A stretch of 64,000 nt of DNA from Devosia sp. SD17-2 (GTDB lineage Bacteria; Pseudomonadota; Alphaproteobacteria; Rhizobiales; Devosiaceae). The notes below the pieces were generated by a model, which saw nothing but the letters and a program-made list of their open reading frames with translations, did not search any database and was not told the origin of the DNA. The translations under genes were made by a program, and so were the position numbers. This document shows positions 15,185 to 23,636 of this stretch, in pieces. Numbering within the stretch: the stretch's first letter is position 1; every line of letters begins with the position of its first letter. The DNA lies in assembly GCF_029201565.1 (NCBI RefSeq), contig NZ_CP104002.1, positions 3,737,001 through 3,801,000 of the forward strand. Direction: 5' to 3'.

Positions 15185-15760
15185 TTATAGCAATTCGACC
15201 GCTGCCCGCATCATGTCATCGCGGACGTCGATATAGCGCTGGGTCGTAGTCAGGTTCTGATGCCCAGCCAAGGTCATGATCACTTTTGGGGACACCCCCG
15301 AGTGTGCCAGCTGGGTAATGAACCAGCGGCGTCCTGAGTGCGAAGACGCCCCGTCAAGACCCGCCTCACGATAGAGCTGACCCATTAGCTGACAAAGCGT
15401 GTTCGAGGAGAATGCCGTCCGTTTCTGCGTGAGCAGCAGCGGCGCTTCCGGCTTCCGTTGGGCAAATCCTGGGACGGCATCGCGGTAGCGGACGATCTCT
15501 CGGCGCAGGCGTTCGCTCAGGAACACGACACGCTCATGTCCACCCTTGGCGATGCTGGCGCGAACTCGAAGCTGCTCGCGCACCTCACCGCTGGCCTCGA
15601 ACACGTCTCGCAGGATTAGCCCGGCGATTTCTCCAACACGCAATCCGGCCAGATGCGACAGGAACAGCGCGAACCGATCTCGGGCAGCATGTTTGCGCTG
15701 TCCCACCACTGCCAGCAGACGTTTGAATTCGGGATCGGTGAGCACTCGGGCTTGGCGCAT
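15185..15760 (-). CDS. Compact tyrosine recombinase (catalytic domain only)
   Basis: 191 residues. The catalytic set is complete: Arg41 (AGLRVGE), Lys72 (AKGGHERVV), His141-x-x-Arg144 (SHSGRRW), His167 (LAGHQN) and Tyr176 (TQRYIDV). The N-terminal core-binding domain of normal integrases is missing, so either a partner helps DNA binding or the site is short. Its 3' end is 12 bases from the right 19-bp repeat. It may recombine the two repeats, which contain a 15-bp imperfect palindrome of suitable type. Alternatives are a resolvase for element dimers or an orphan remnant. Confidence 0.82.
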   Translation of the reverse strand: MRQARVLTDPEFKRLLAVVGQRKHAARDRFALFLSHLAGLRVGEIAGLILRDVFEASGEVREQLRVRASIAKGGHERVVFLSERLRREIVRYRDAVPGFAQRKPEAPLLLTQKRTAFSSNTLCQLMGQLYREAGLDGASSHSGRRWFITQLAHSGVSPKVIMTLAGHQNLTTTQRYIDVRDDMMRAAVELL

Positions 15761-15904
15761 GGGAACCTCATGAAAGGCCGGGATTGGCTACTTTTCATGA
15801 TGTTTCCATTGTCGCTGCCGCGCGACCAAAGACTTCAAATACCCCGCAAGCCCAAGGATTGCGGGCGTCTGGGGTGGTTTCGAGAACCTAATAAAACATA
15901 CATT

Positions 15905-16588
15905 CTATGAGGTTTCGTTCTCGGTCGGCGATGCGGCCTCCCTGGTTCGCCAGGACGCGATTTGTTCCCGAAAGGGCTGCATGCGCCAGTAGGCTCTCTT
16001 GGCAAGGTCGATCTCGTAAGTCAGGCTCTTACGTATCTCGGCATGGATGTGGATAGCATTCCGGGCCTCGTAGAACTCGATCAGTTCGTCTCTCAGCCAT
16101 GTTTCCACCAAGCCCAGCGAACAGGCGCATTCGGCCTTTCTGTCAAATCGAACCTTGGTTTCGTCGGTTCTCCCCACACCCTCATAGGTAGGGATGATCT
16201 TCCGGCCTTCGTGCTCCAGATGCTTTTCAAGCACGGACAGGCTAGCTCTGGGAATTGAGATTTCCTTCTTGGTCGGAAACTCAGTGAGAGCAACTACTGC
16301 CGGCTCCTCAGCAAGGTCGGTGAACAATATGGAATGGAGGGCCGCCTCGTAAATCGACGCGTAGGACATCACTTGGATACGGATCTGTGCGCGCAGCAGC
16401 CAATCCTTGGCTTCCAGGCCCTCCAGCAACTTGTAGACGTACCTGGCCGAAATGAACTCTTCGCCCAGGCGCTTTGCCAGTTTTCGGTCCGTTAGGAACT
16501 CAAAGTAATCCGTATGCCACGCTTCGTCCTTGATATGCCCACTGGCGTAGTCGTGCACGGCTTCTCTAGTGCTGGCATCGAAAGCCAT
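15905..16588 (-). CDS. Possible HEPN-type protein next to the restriction operon
   Basis: 227 residues from the ATG at 16588, with GGAGG about 10 bases upstream; the GTG at 16606 is rejected. The protein is mostly helical. LIEFYEARNAIHIHAEIRKS contains Arg176 and His182 with Asn after the Arg, close to the R-N-x4-H signature of HEPN ribonucleases, and VMSYASIYEAALHSILF could be the partner helix. No antitoxin gene is evident beside it. It is divergent from hsdR with a 132-base gap, so it may be an accessory of the restriction locus. The HEPN call is tentative. Confidence 0.5.
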   Translation of the reverse strand: MAFDASTREAVHDYASGHIKDEAWHTDYFEFLTDRKLAKRLGEEFISARYVYKLLEGLEAKDWLLRAQIRIQVMSYASIYEAALHSILFTDLAEEPAVVALTEFPTKKEISIPRASLSVLEKHLEHEGRKIIPTYEGVGRTDETKVRFDRKAECACSLGLVETWLRDELIEFYEARNAIHIHAEIRKSLTYEIDLAKRAYWRMQPFREQIASWRTREAASPTENETS

Positions 16589-16720
16589 TCGTCCCTTCCT
16601 CCGCACGCCGATAAACTGCTTGTGCCGACACCTATAGCCAAAGCGGCAACAACTTTCCTACAAACGTTTTCAGATAAGTGTTTTGGCTGAGCGATTTACG
16701 CTTCCTGCCGGGAGGGCTAA

Positions 16721-19258
16721 TTGATCGGAAAAGAAGCGACCGCGCGGATCAAGATCAACAAGCTGCTGGAAGAAGTCGGATGGCGGTTTTTCGCTGATAC
16801 CAACGGACCAGCAAACGTCGTCCTTGAGCCGAACGTGAAGGTAGCTCATGCCGACATCGACGCGCTTGGCGCCGACTTCGAGAAGTTGACGGACGGCTTC
16901 ATCGACTTCCTACTACTGGATCGGGATGGAAAGCCGCTGATTGTTCTGGAAGCGAAATCGGAGGGTAAAAACCCGCTTGTTGGCAAAGAGCAGGCCCGCA
17001 AATATGCCCGCTCTCAAAATGCCAGGTTCGTTATCCTTAGCAACGGCAATATTCACTACCTCTGGGACCTGGAGCAGGGTAACCCGGTAGTGATCTCGAA
17101 ATTCCCCGGGCCAAGCGAGATCAAAAATCACTACGCATTTGAACCCAGCGCAGAGCGGTTATCCTCAGAGCCGGTAGACCGCGACTTTATCGTGCTTACC
17201 CAAATGCCGGGTTACGCCAGCGAAGCCGCATGGAAGAATGAGCAGGAGCGCCCCCCATTCATCGAGAAGGCGAAGCTGCGCTTTCTACGCGACTATCAAA
17301 AGCGCGCCGTCATGCGCGTGCAGGAAGCTGTGAAGCAGGGCTCAACCCGCTTTCTATTCGAAATGGCTACTGGCACCGGCAAAACCCTGACTTCAGCTGC
17401 TGTGATCAAGCTGTTCCTGAAGACACGAAATGCGAAGCGCGTCCTATTCCTGGTTGATCGGCTGGAGCTAGAGGTTCAGGCCGACAAAGCCTTCAAGGAA
17501 CTGCTAAAAAACGACTTCACGTCCATCATATACAAAGAGCAGCGCGACGATTGGCGCAAAGCGGATATCGTAGTGACCACGGTGCAGTCGCTGCTCTTTA
17601 ATGACAAGTACCGTCGCTTTTTCGCGCCCACTGATTTCGACCTCGTCATATCAGACGAAGCCCATCGCTCGATTGGCGGCAACGCGCGGGCGGTCTTCGA
17701 GTACTTTATCGGCTATAAGCTCGGGTTGACCGCCACACCCAAAGATTTTTTGAAGCAATCGAAATCGCCCCAATCCGTCCGCGATCCTCGCGAGACCGAG
17801 CGCCGGATGATGCTCGACACTTACCGCACCTTCGGATGTGACACCGGTGAGCCAACCTTCCGATATTCGCTGCTGGATGGCGTAAAAGACGGCTTCCTCA
17901 TCAACCCTTATGTTGTCGATGCCCGAACCTCTGTGACCACCCAGCTCCTGTCGGATCAAGGTTTCGTCCTGGATGTTACAGATGACGATGGAAACACTGG
18001 CCAGGAAACATTTGCCGTCAGAGATTTCGAGAAGCGTTTTTTCGCTGAGGCAACCAATGGGGCATTCTGCCAAACCTTGCTGAGGAACGGTTTGCGTGAC
18101 CCAATTTCGGGCGAGTTCGGCAAGACCATCGTATTTGCCGTGAGCCAGAACCACGCCGCCAAAATTGCCCAAACGCTCAACGAAATGGCCGAACAGCTTT
18201 GGCCTGGCAAGTATCAGTCAGACTTTGCAATACAGGTCACTAGCGAAGTTTCAGACGCCCAGCGCATGACGATCAATTTCGCCAACAACAATCTCGGCGG
18301 ACACAGTGCATTCGCGTCGGACTATCGCACCAGCAAGGCACGTGTTTGTGTCACCGTGGGCATGATGACTACTGGCTACGACTGCCCGGACATTCTCAAT
18401 CTGGCACTTATGCGGCCAATTTTTTCGCCATCTGATTTTGTGCAAATGAAGGGGAGGGGAACACGGGGGCACAACTTTGCTGACCAGGTGTTTGACCCGG
18501 CGAAAAAAGCGTCGCTCGGCCGGGTGGCCAAGAAGGAGTTTCGCCTCTTCGACTTCTTCGCCAACTGCGAGTATTTCGAAGAGAAGTTTCAATATGATGA
18601 GGAGCTGACGCTCCCCAAAATCGCCGCAGCGCCTTTGGAAATTGGCGGTGGTGATGGCGGCCTTCCCGCCGTTCGCAGCACCTTTGAGTTCACCGAGCCG
18701 GATCAGGTCGTTTATCAGTTCGAGCAGCAGGTTGGTGCGCAAGGGATGCGCATTGATCGCGAGCTTTTCCAGAAGTTCGAGCAGATTGCCCGGTCTGATC
18801 AGGAATTGTCCGACCTTGTAGAAAAGCAGAACTGGGACGCCGCAGCGCGTCGCGTGATCGAGGAGCTATTCGACAAGCCAAACGACTACTTCAATCTCGA
18901 ACGGTTGCGTCAAGCTGCGGGTGTGGACCGTCGCATATCCATAAGAGAGCTGCTGGAGAAGGCTTTCGGGCATATCTCGAAATTCAAGTCGAAAGACGAG
19001 CTAATCGAAGACGAGTTCCGCAAATTCGTACTCGACCAAAAGCCCGAAGAAGCAGACCGCCTTAGGCAAATTCGCTATTTCTTCGAGGCATATATCCGCG
19101 ATCCCAAAGTGCGAGCATTGATCGATGCAGGTCATTTTGGCGACCTGAACGTCAACCCAACCTTCACGACCCGCGACCTAAAGGAAGTGCCTGTGCCATG
19201 GCGTAAGCGCATCCCCGAATACATCAAGGACTATGTGTCCCTGAACCCCTTCTTATGA
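16721..19258 (+). CDS. hsdR: Type I restriction enzyme R subunit (HsdR)
   Basis: 845 residues from a TTG preceded by GGGAGGG. The N-terminal nuclease domain shows Asp62 (GFIDFLLLD), Glu77 and Lys79 (IVLEAKS), the PD-(D/E)xK triad, followed by a QxxxYA motif (EQARKYARS). The helicase motor has Walker A ATGTGKT at 216-222, DEAH at 312-315, GLTATPKDF (motif III) and RGTRGH (motif VI). It cuts unmodified DNA after ATP-driven translocation, together with HsdM and HsdS. The fused hsdM-hsdS gene follows 12 bases downstream, so they form one operon. Confidence 0.93.
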   Translation: MIGKEATARIKINKLLEEVGWRFFADTNGPANVVLEPNVKVAHADIDALGADFEKLTDGFIDFLLLDRDGKPLIVLEAKSEGKNPLVGKEQARKYARSQNARFVILSNGNIHYLWDLEQGNPVVISKFPGPSEIKNHYAFEPSAERLSSEPVDRDFIVLTQMPGYASEAAWKNEQERPPFIEKAKLRFLRDYQKRAVMRVQEAVKQGSTRFLFEMATGTGKTLTSAAVIKLFLKTRNAKRVLFLVDRLELEVQADKAFKELLKNDFTSIIYKEQRDDWRKADIVVTTVQSLLFNDKYRRFFAPTDFDLVISDEAHRSIGGNARAVFEYFIGYKLGLTATPKDFLKQSKSPQSVRDPRETERRMMLDTYRTFGCDTGEPTFRYSLLDGVKDGFLINPYVVDARTSVTTQLLSDQGFVLDVTDDDGNTGQETFAVRDFEKRFFAEATNGAFCQTLLRNGLRDPISGEFGKTIVFAVSQNHAAKIAQTLNEMAEQLWPGKYQSDFAIQVTSEVSDAQRMTINFANNNLGGHSAFASDYRTSKARVCVTVGMMTTGYDCPDILNLALMRPIFSPSDFVQMKGRGTRGHNFADQVFDPAKKASLGRVAKKEFRLFDFFANCEYFEEKFQYDEELTLPKIAAAPLEIGGGDGGLPAVRSTFEFTEPDQVVYQFEQQVGAQGMRIDRELFQKFEQIARSDQELSDLVEKQNWDAAARRVIEELFDKPNDYFNLERLRQAAGVDRRISIRELLEKAFGHISKFKSKDELIEDEFRKFVLDQKPEEADRLRQIRYFFEAYIRDPKVRALIDAGHFGDLNVNPTFTTRDLKEVPVPWRKRIPEYIKDYVSLNPFL

Positions 19259-19270
19259 CGAAAGACTAAT

Positions 19271-21850
19271 ATGCTCGACACCGACACAAAACGTCGCATC
19301 GACACTTGCCGCGATATTCTGGTCGGTAAGGTTCCTGACCCCAAGAGCCAGGTCGAGCAGATTACCATCGCTCTCATTTACAAGTTCATGGATGACATGG
19401 ACCTTGAGGCCGAAGAGCTGGGAGGCGAACGGCGTTTTTTCACCAAAGAGTACGAGCGTTACCGCTGGGCGAGACTGGTGGCCCCGGGTGTGTCCGGACA
19501 GGACATGCTCAACACATATGCTGAAGCCCTCACCAACATGGTGCAGAACGAGGGGCTGCCTAAGCTTTTTCGTGACATTTTTCGCAATGCCTATTTGCCC
19601 TACCGCGACCCTGAAACCCTGCGCGCCTTCCTACGCGAGATCGACACGTTCAACTACGACCACAGCGAACGGCTTGGTGACGCCTTTGAATATCTCCTAT
19701 CGGTGCTGGGCAGCCAGGGCGATGCAGGCCAGTTCCGCACGCCGCGCCATATCATCGACTTCATGGTTGAAATCATCGACCCCAAGAAGAACGAGGTAAT
19801 CATGGACCCGGCCTGTGGCACGGCGGGGTTCCTGATCTCAGCTTACAAGCACATCCTAAAAAAGAACTCGACCGGGGTGACAAACAACGCCGGCACCGGC
19901 ACTGAGGGTGACGCTGCTGAGCAGGCGCTGGAAAGCCCAATGCGCTACTCCGGCGACCTGCTTGCGCCCGAAGACCGCGCCCGCCTAGCCCGCAACATCA
20001 AGGGCTATGACATCTCGCCCGACATGGTGCGCCTGTCGCTCGTCAACCTCTACCTGCATGGCTTCGCCGACCCGAAGATCGAGGAATACGACACCCTGAC
20101 CAGCGAAGACAAATGGACCGAGATGGCCGATGTCATCCTCGCCAACCCGCCCTTCATGTCGCCGAAAGGCGGGATAAAGCCGCACACCCGTTTTCAGGTG
20201 CAGTCGAAGCGCAGTGAAGTCCTGTTTGTCGATTACATCGCCGAACACCTGACGCCGAATGGTCGCGCCGCCATCGTCGTGCCCGAGGGGATCATCTTCC
20301 AAAGCCAGAGCGCCTATGTGGCCCTGCGCAAAATGCTGGTGGAAAACCACCTTGCCGCAGTCATCTCGCTGCCCGCTGGCGTCTTTAACCCGTATTCCGG
20401 CGTGAAGACCTCGATCCTGATTTTTGATCGGGCTGCTGCCAAAGCCAGCAGGTATGTCGCCTTTTTCAAGATCGAGAATGATGGCTTCGCCCTTGGCGCA
20501 CAGCGCAAGGCGGTGAAGGGGTCGCAACTGTTGCAGGTTAAGACTGAGCTTGGGGCGTGGTTGCATGCCGCCCGGTCAGGCGGCGGTGAGGGCCTGGAAA
20601 GCAATCTTGGCTTTGCGGTTCAGCGAGCCGATCTTGCCATAGGCGGCAATTACAACCTAAGCGGCGAACGCTACAAACCAGAAACCAAGGAAGAGCACGA
20701 CATCCCGCGCGTCCGCATCGGTGAAGTGTGCACGATCAACCCGCCCAAGAAGCACCTTCAGGACTTGCCCCCTGAAACCGAGGTTTCCTTTGTGCCAATG
20801 GCGGACCTAAACGAATGGCGCATTGGTTTCGAAGCAAAGGAGAGCAAGACGCTGGGGGAGGTGGGCGCAAGCTACACCTTTTTCGCCGACGGTGACGTTC
20901 TGCTTGCTAAGGTCACGCCCTGTTTCGAGAACGGCAAGGCAGGCATCGCGCGGAACCTTCGCAACGGGGTAGGCTTCGGATCAAGCGAGTTCTACGTGCT
21001 TCGCCCCGGCGAAGACGTGCTTGGCGAATGGGTCTATCGGTGCATCACGCACGAGGCTTTCCGAGCCAAAGCCGTCCCTCAGATGACAGGCACCGGAGGC
21101 CTGCAACGGGTCCCAAGAGCGTTTGTGGAAGGCTTCGAAATCCCCCTCCCGGCGCTTGAGGTGCAGCGCGAGATTATGGCCGAGGTCGACGGCTATCAGC
21201 GCGTCATCGACGGTGCCCGTACCGTTGTAGACAACTACCGCCCCCACATCCCAGTTGATCCTGACTGGCCGATGACGACAATTGAAGAATTGGCAGAGGT
21301 CGTCAGAGGTTCATCGCCGCGACCTCAAGGCGACCCAACTTTTTTTGGGGGACCTGTCCCGCGCCTTATGGTGGCTGACATCACCCGCGATGGAATGCAC
21401 GTCACTCCTCGAATTGATAGCCTAACTGAACTGGGCGCGATCAAGAGCCGACCGATGAAAAAGGGCGAAGTGGTCATGGCCGTCAGCGGCAATCCGGGGC
21501 TCACCGCGATCTTGGCAGAGGACTGCTGCATTCACGACGGCTTTGTAGGTTTCCGCAGTTTGTCTTCAGAAATCCACCCGAGCTTCCTATATTTTTGGCT
21601 TATGGCGCAACACGAACAGAACGGTGGGCAGTCGGTTGGATCAATCTTCAGGAACTTGACAACCTCGCAAGTGAAAGAATTCAAGGTTCCTCTTCCACCG
21701 TTAGACCTTCAGCAAGCCCTCGTCGCCGAAATCGAAGCCGAGCAAGCCCTCGTGGGCGGCAACCGCGACTTGATCGTCCGCTTCGAGAAAAAGATCAACG
21801 CCGCCATCGCCCGTGTCTGGGGGGCAGCCAAATCCGAGGGTGAGACCTGA
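19271..21850 (+). CDS. Type I modification and specificity fusion (HsdM-HsdS)
   Basis: 859 residues joining two subunits that are normally separate. Residues 1 to about 470 are an N6-adenine methyltransferase: motif I DPACGTAGF at 179-187, and catalytic NPPF at 292-295. From about residue 480 a specificity part begins, with one target-recognition domain (PRVRIGEVCTINPPKKH up to the PLPALEVQREIMAEVDGY helix) and a second (WPMTTIEELAEVVRGSSPRPQG up to PLPPLDLQQALVAEIEAEQALV). Two recognition domains imply a bipartite target. The fusion means one polypeptide supplies both modification and specificity. Its stop overlaps the start of the HEPN gene by one base. Confidence 0.92.
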   Translation: MLDTDTKRRIDTCRDILVGKVPDPKSQVEQITIALIYKFMDDMDLEAEELGGERRFFTKEYERYRWARLVAPGVSGQDMLNTYAEALTNMVQNEGLPKLFRDIFRNAYLPYRDPETLRAFLREIDTFNYDHSERLGDAFEYLLSVLGSQGDAGQFRTPRHIIDFMVEIIDPKKNEVIMDPACGTAGFLISAYKHILKKNSTGVTNNAGTGTEGDAAEQALESPMRYSGDLLAPEDRARLARNIKGYDISPDMVRLSLVNLYLHGFADPKIEEYDTLTSEDKWTEMADVILANPPFMSPKGGIKPHTRFQVQSKRSEVLFVDYIAEHLTPNGRAAIVVPEGIIFQSQSAYVALRKMLVENHLAAVISLPAGVFNPYSGVKTSILIFDRAAAKASRYVAFFKIENDGFALGAQRKAVKGSQLLQVKTELGAWLHAARSGGGEGLESNLGFAVQRADLAIGGNYNLSGERYKPETKEEHDIPRVRIGEVCTINPPKKHLQDLPPETEVSFVPMADLNEWRIGFEAKESKTLGEVGASYTFFADGDVLLAKVTPCFENGKAGIARNLRNGVGFGSSEFYVLRPGEDVLGEWVYRCITHEAFRAKAVPQMTGTGGLQRVPRAFVEGFEIPLPALEVQREIMAEVDGYQRVIDGARTVVDNYRPHIPVDPDWPMTTIEELAEVVRGSSPRPQGDPTFFGGPVPRLMVADITRDGMHVTPRIDSLTELGAIKSRPMKKGEVVMAVSGNPGLTAILAEDCCIHDGFVGFRSLSSEIHPSFLYFWLMAQHEQNGGQSVGSIFRNLTTSQVKEFKVPLPPLDLQQALVAEIEAEQALVGGNRDLIVRFEKKINAAIARVWGAAKSEGET

Positions 21851-22593
21851 TGGAGGAAGCGCTGGAGCTGGCAGAGTACCTGCCGCGGTCTTTCGCGAAT
21901 GCCAATGAACAAGCTTATCTCGACTTCGTTTGGTCGGCATTTCAGACCAACTACGACGACGGGCGGTATGAGTTTGCCAGCCTTGCCTTCCACCTGCTTT
22001 ACATGAGCTTTGTCAGCTTTTCGATTTGGCAGATCAGGTTGGCCAGACCAGAGCAGTTTGCCATGGCTATGGTTGGCTTCGACAAACACGAAAGCCGGTT
22101 GGTGTCCTGCGAAACGCCCTTTGAATTCTACGAAAGCCTCAAAGAGAGCCAGATATTTCGTTTTCTCAAGTTGATTGGGTGCACCAATCAACAAGTAGGT
22201 GAATTTGCGAAATTCGTCAGGCGTAGAAATAAGATTGCCCACCCCACCGGCAACGTCTTCTTCAATGATCGAGCAGCTATTGATGCTGAAATAGCGGAAA
22301 TGATGAAAGAGGTTCGGAACATTGAGCAGCATATGCAGCCGGTGATTTCTGAGCTGTATCGTCGTTTCATCGAAACCAGCGCCGACATCGAAGAGCGCGA
22401 GTACACTGATCCCAAGGATGAGATAACGGCAAATCTCATCCACGCCAGCTACATGTCTGCCGCCGACATAGCGTTTTGTCGACGATTCGACCTGTCTCCA
22501 TTGTCGGCTCACGACCTCTACGATGAGATGATCGTCCTTAAAGAAGCGCTGACCGAACTCTACCCTGCTGAAGATGCGGAGTTAGCTGCATGA
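21850..22593 (+). CDS. Rx4H HEPN protein in the type I operon
   Basis: 247 residues, start overlapping the hsdM-S stop (TGATG). The sequence is all-helical, and FVRRRNKIAHPTGN carries the canonical HEPN signature Arg126-Asn-Lys-Ile-Ala-His131. HEPN proteins of this kind are often metal-independent ribonucleases that act as toxins or abortive-infection effectors. Its position, coupled to the methylase-specificity gene and to a nuclease, suggests a back-up that acts when restriction fails or is subverted; this is inference. A structural, non-enzymatic HEPN remains possible. Confidence 0.62.
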   Translation: MEEALELAEYLPRSFANANEQAYLDFVWSAFQTNYDDGRYEFASLAFHLLYMSFVSFSIWQIRLARPEQFAMAMVGFDKHESRLVSCETPFEFYESLKESQIFRFLKLIGCTNQQVGEFAKFVRRRNKIAHPTGNVFFNDRAAIDAEIAEMMKEVRNIEQHMQPVISELYRRFIETSADIEEREYTDPKDEITANLIHASYMSAADIAFCRRFDLSPLSAHDLYDEMIVLKEALTELYPAEDAELAA

Positions 22594-23630
22594 CTTCTCT
22601 ATACGGGATTGTCGGAAATCAGCTCGTCCCCGCTAAACGTCGAGCCCTCACCAAAGAGAGTTTGATTGAGGATTGGCTCGCCACCGACCCCACGCTTGCC
22701 GGGCTCGACGCCATGATCATCGGGCGACAGGTGCCGACCGACCACGGGAAGTTCATTGATCTGCTGGCCATTGACCCCACAGGTGCGCTCATAATCATCG
22801 AGCTTAAAAAAGACCGAACCCCTCGCGAGATCGTCGCCCAGGTTCTGGACTACGCTTCATGGGTCCGCACGCTCACCACTCCCGAAATTTATGAACGCGC
22901 GGAGAAATATCTCAATCAGCGGCTAGCGACGGCGTTCCGAGAGAAATTCGGTGAAGCGATACCGGATCAATTGAATGCAAGCCATTCCATGTTGATCGTT
23001 GCTAGCGAGCTAGACCCGGCATCTAAGCGCATCGTGGAATACCTGTCCGAGGAGCACGGTGTTGCAATCAACACCGTGTTTTTCAACGTCTTCGAGGCGA
23101 ATGGTCAAGAATGGTTGACCACCGACTTTTTGCTCGACCAGGAGGAAGTTGAGGAGCGTTCAGAGCGCAAAGTTCGAGCGCCATGGTCCGGCTATTGGTT
23201 CGCCAATGCTGGGCTGAACGAAAATCGGTCATGGGAGGACTATCGCAAATACGGCTTCATCGCCGCTGGGGGCGGAGACTTCTACTCCAAGCGGCTCGAT
23301 CAGCTCAGCGTAGGGGACGAGGTGTTCGTCTTCGACAAGGGCAATGGCTACATAGGCTACGGTATTGTTACGGCCGAAAAGACACCCGCCGTTGACTTTC
23401 AGACGCCCGAGGGGCCTCTCCTACAGCAACCCCTGCTAGGGCAGAACCTGGGCCGGCATGCGGACAACGCGGAACTTGCTGAATACGTTGTGGGTATCGA
23501 TTGGAAACAAACGGCCGATCGGAACCATGGCAAGTGGTTCAAGGGCGCGTTCGCCAACCAAAACATTGTCTGCAAATTACGCGATCAGGCAACCGTGGAT
23601 TTCCTAAAGTCAGAATTTGGACTTGAGTAG
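22590..23630 (+). CDS. NucS-like (DUF91) nuclease with PUA/EVE-like domain
   Basis: 346 residues, overlapping the HEPN gene by 4 bases. The N-terminal half is an endonuclease NucS-like domain: VPTDHGKFIDLLAIDPTGALIIIELKKDRTPREIVAQVLDYASWV, with Asp57, Glu71 and Lys73 as the PD-(D/E)xK set. The C-terminal half (SGYWFANAGLNENRSWEDYRKYGF, then LSVGDEVFVFDKGNGYIGYGIVTAE) looks like a PUA/EVE-fold domain; such domains often read modified bases. The fusion suggests a nuclease guided by base modification. It closes the type I operon, 6 bases from the convergent integrase end. The EVE identification is weaker than the nuclease one. Confidence 0.72.
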   Translation: MTSLYGIVGNQLVPAKRRALTKESLIEDWLATDPTLAGLDAMIIGRQVPTDHGKFIDLLAIDPTGALIIIELKKDRTPREIVAQVLDYASWVRTLTTPEIYERAEKYLNQRLATAFREKFGEAIPDQLNASHSMLIVASELDPASKRIVEYLSEEHGVAINTVFFNVFEANGQEWLTTDFLLDQEEVEERSERKVRAPWSGYWFANAGLNENRSWEDYRKYGFIAAGGGDFYSKRLDQLSVGDEVFVFDKGNGYIGYGIVTAEKTPAVDFQTPEGPLLQQPLLGQNLGRHADNAELAEYVVGIDWKQTADRNHGKWFKGAFANQNIVCKLRDQATVDFLKSEFGLE

Positions 23631-23636
23631 TTAGCT

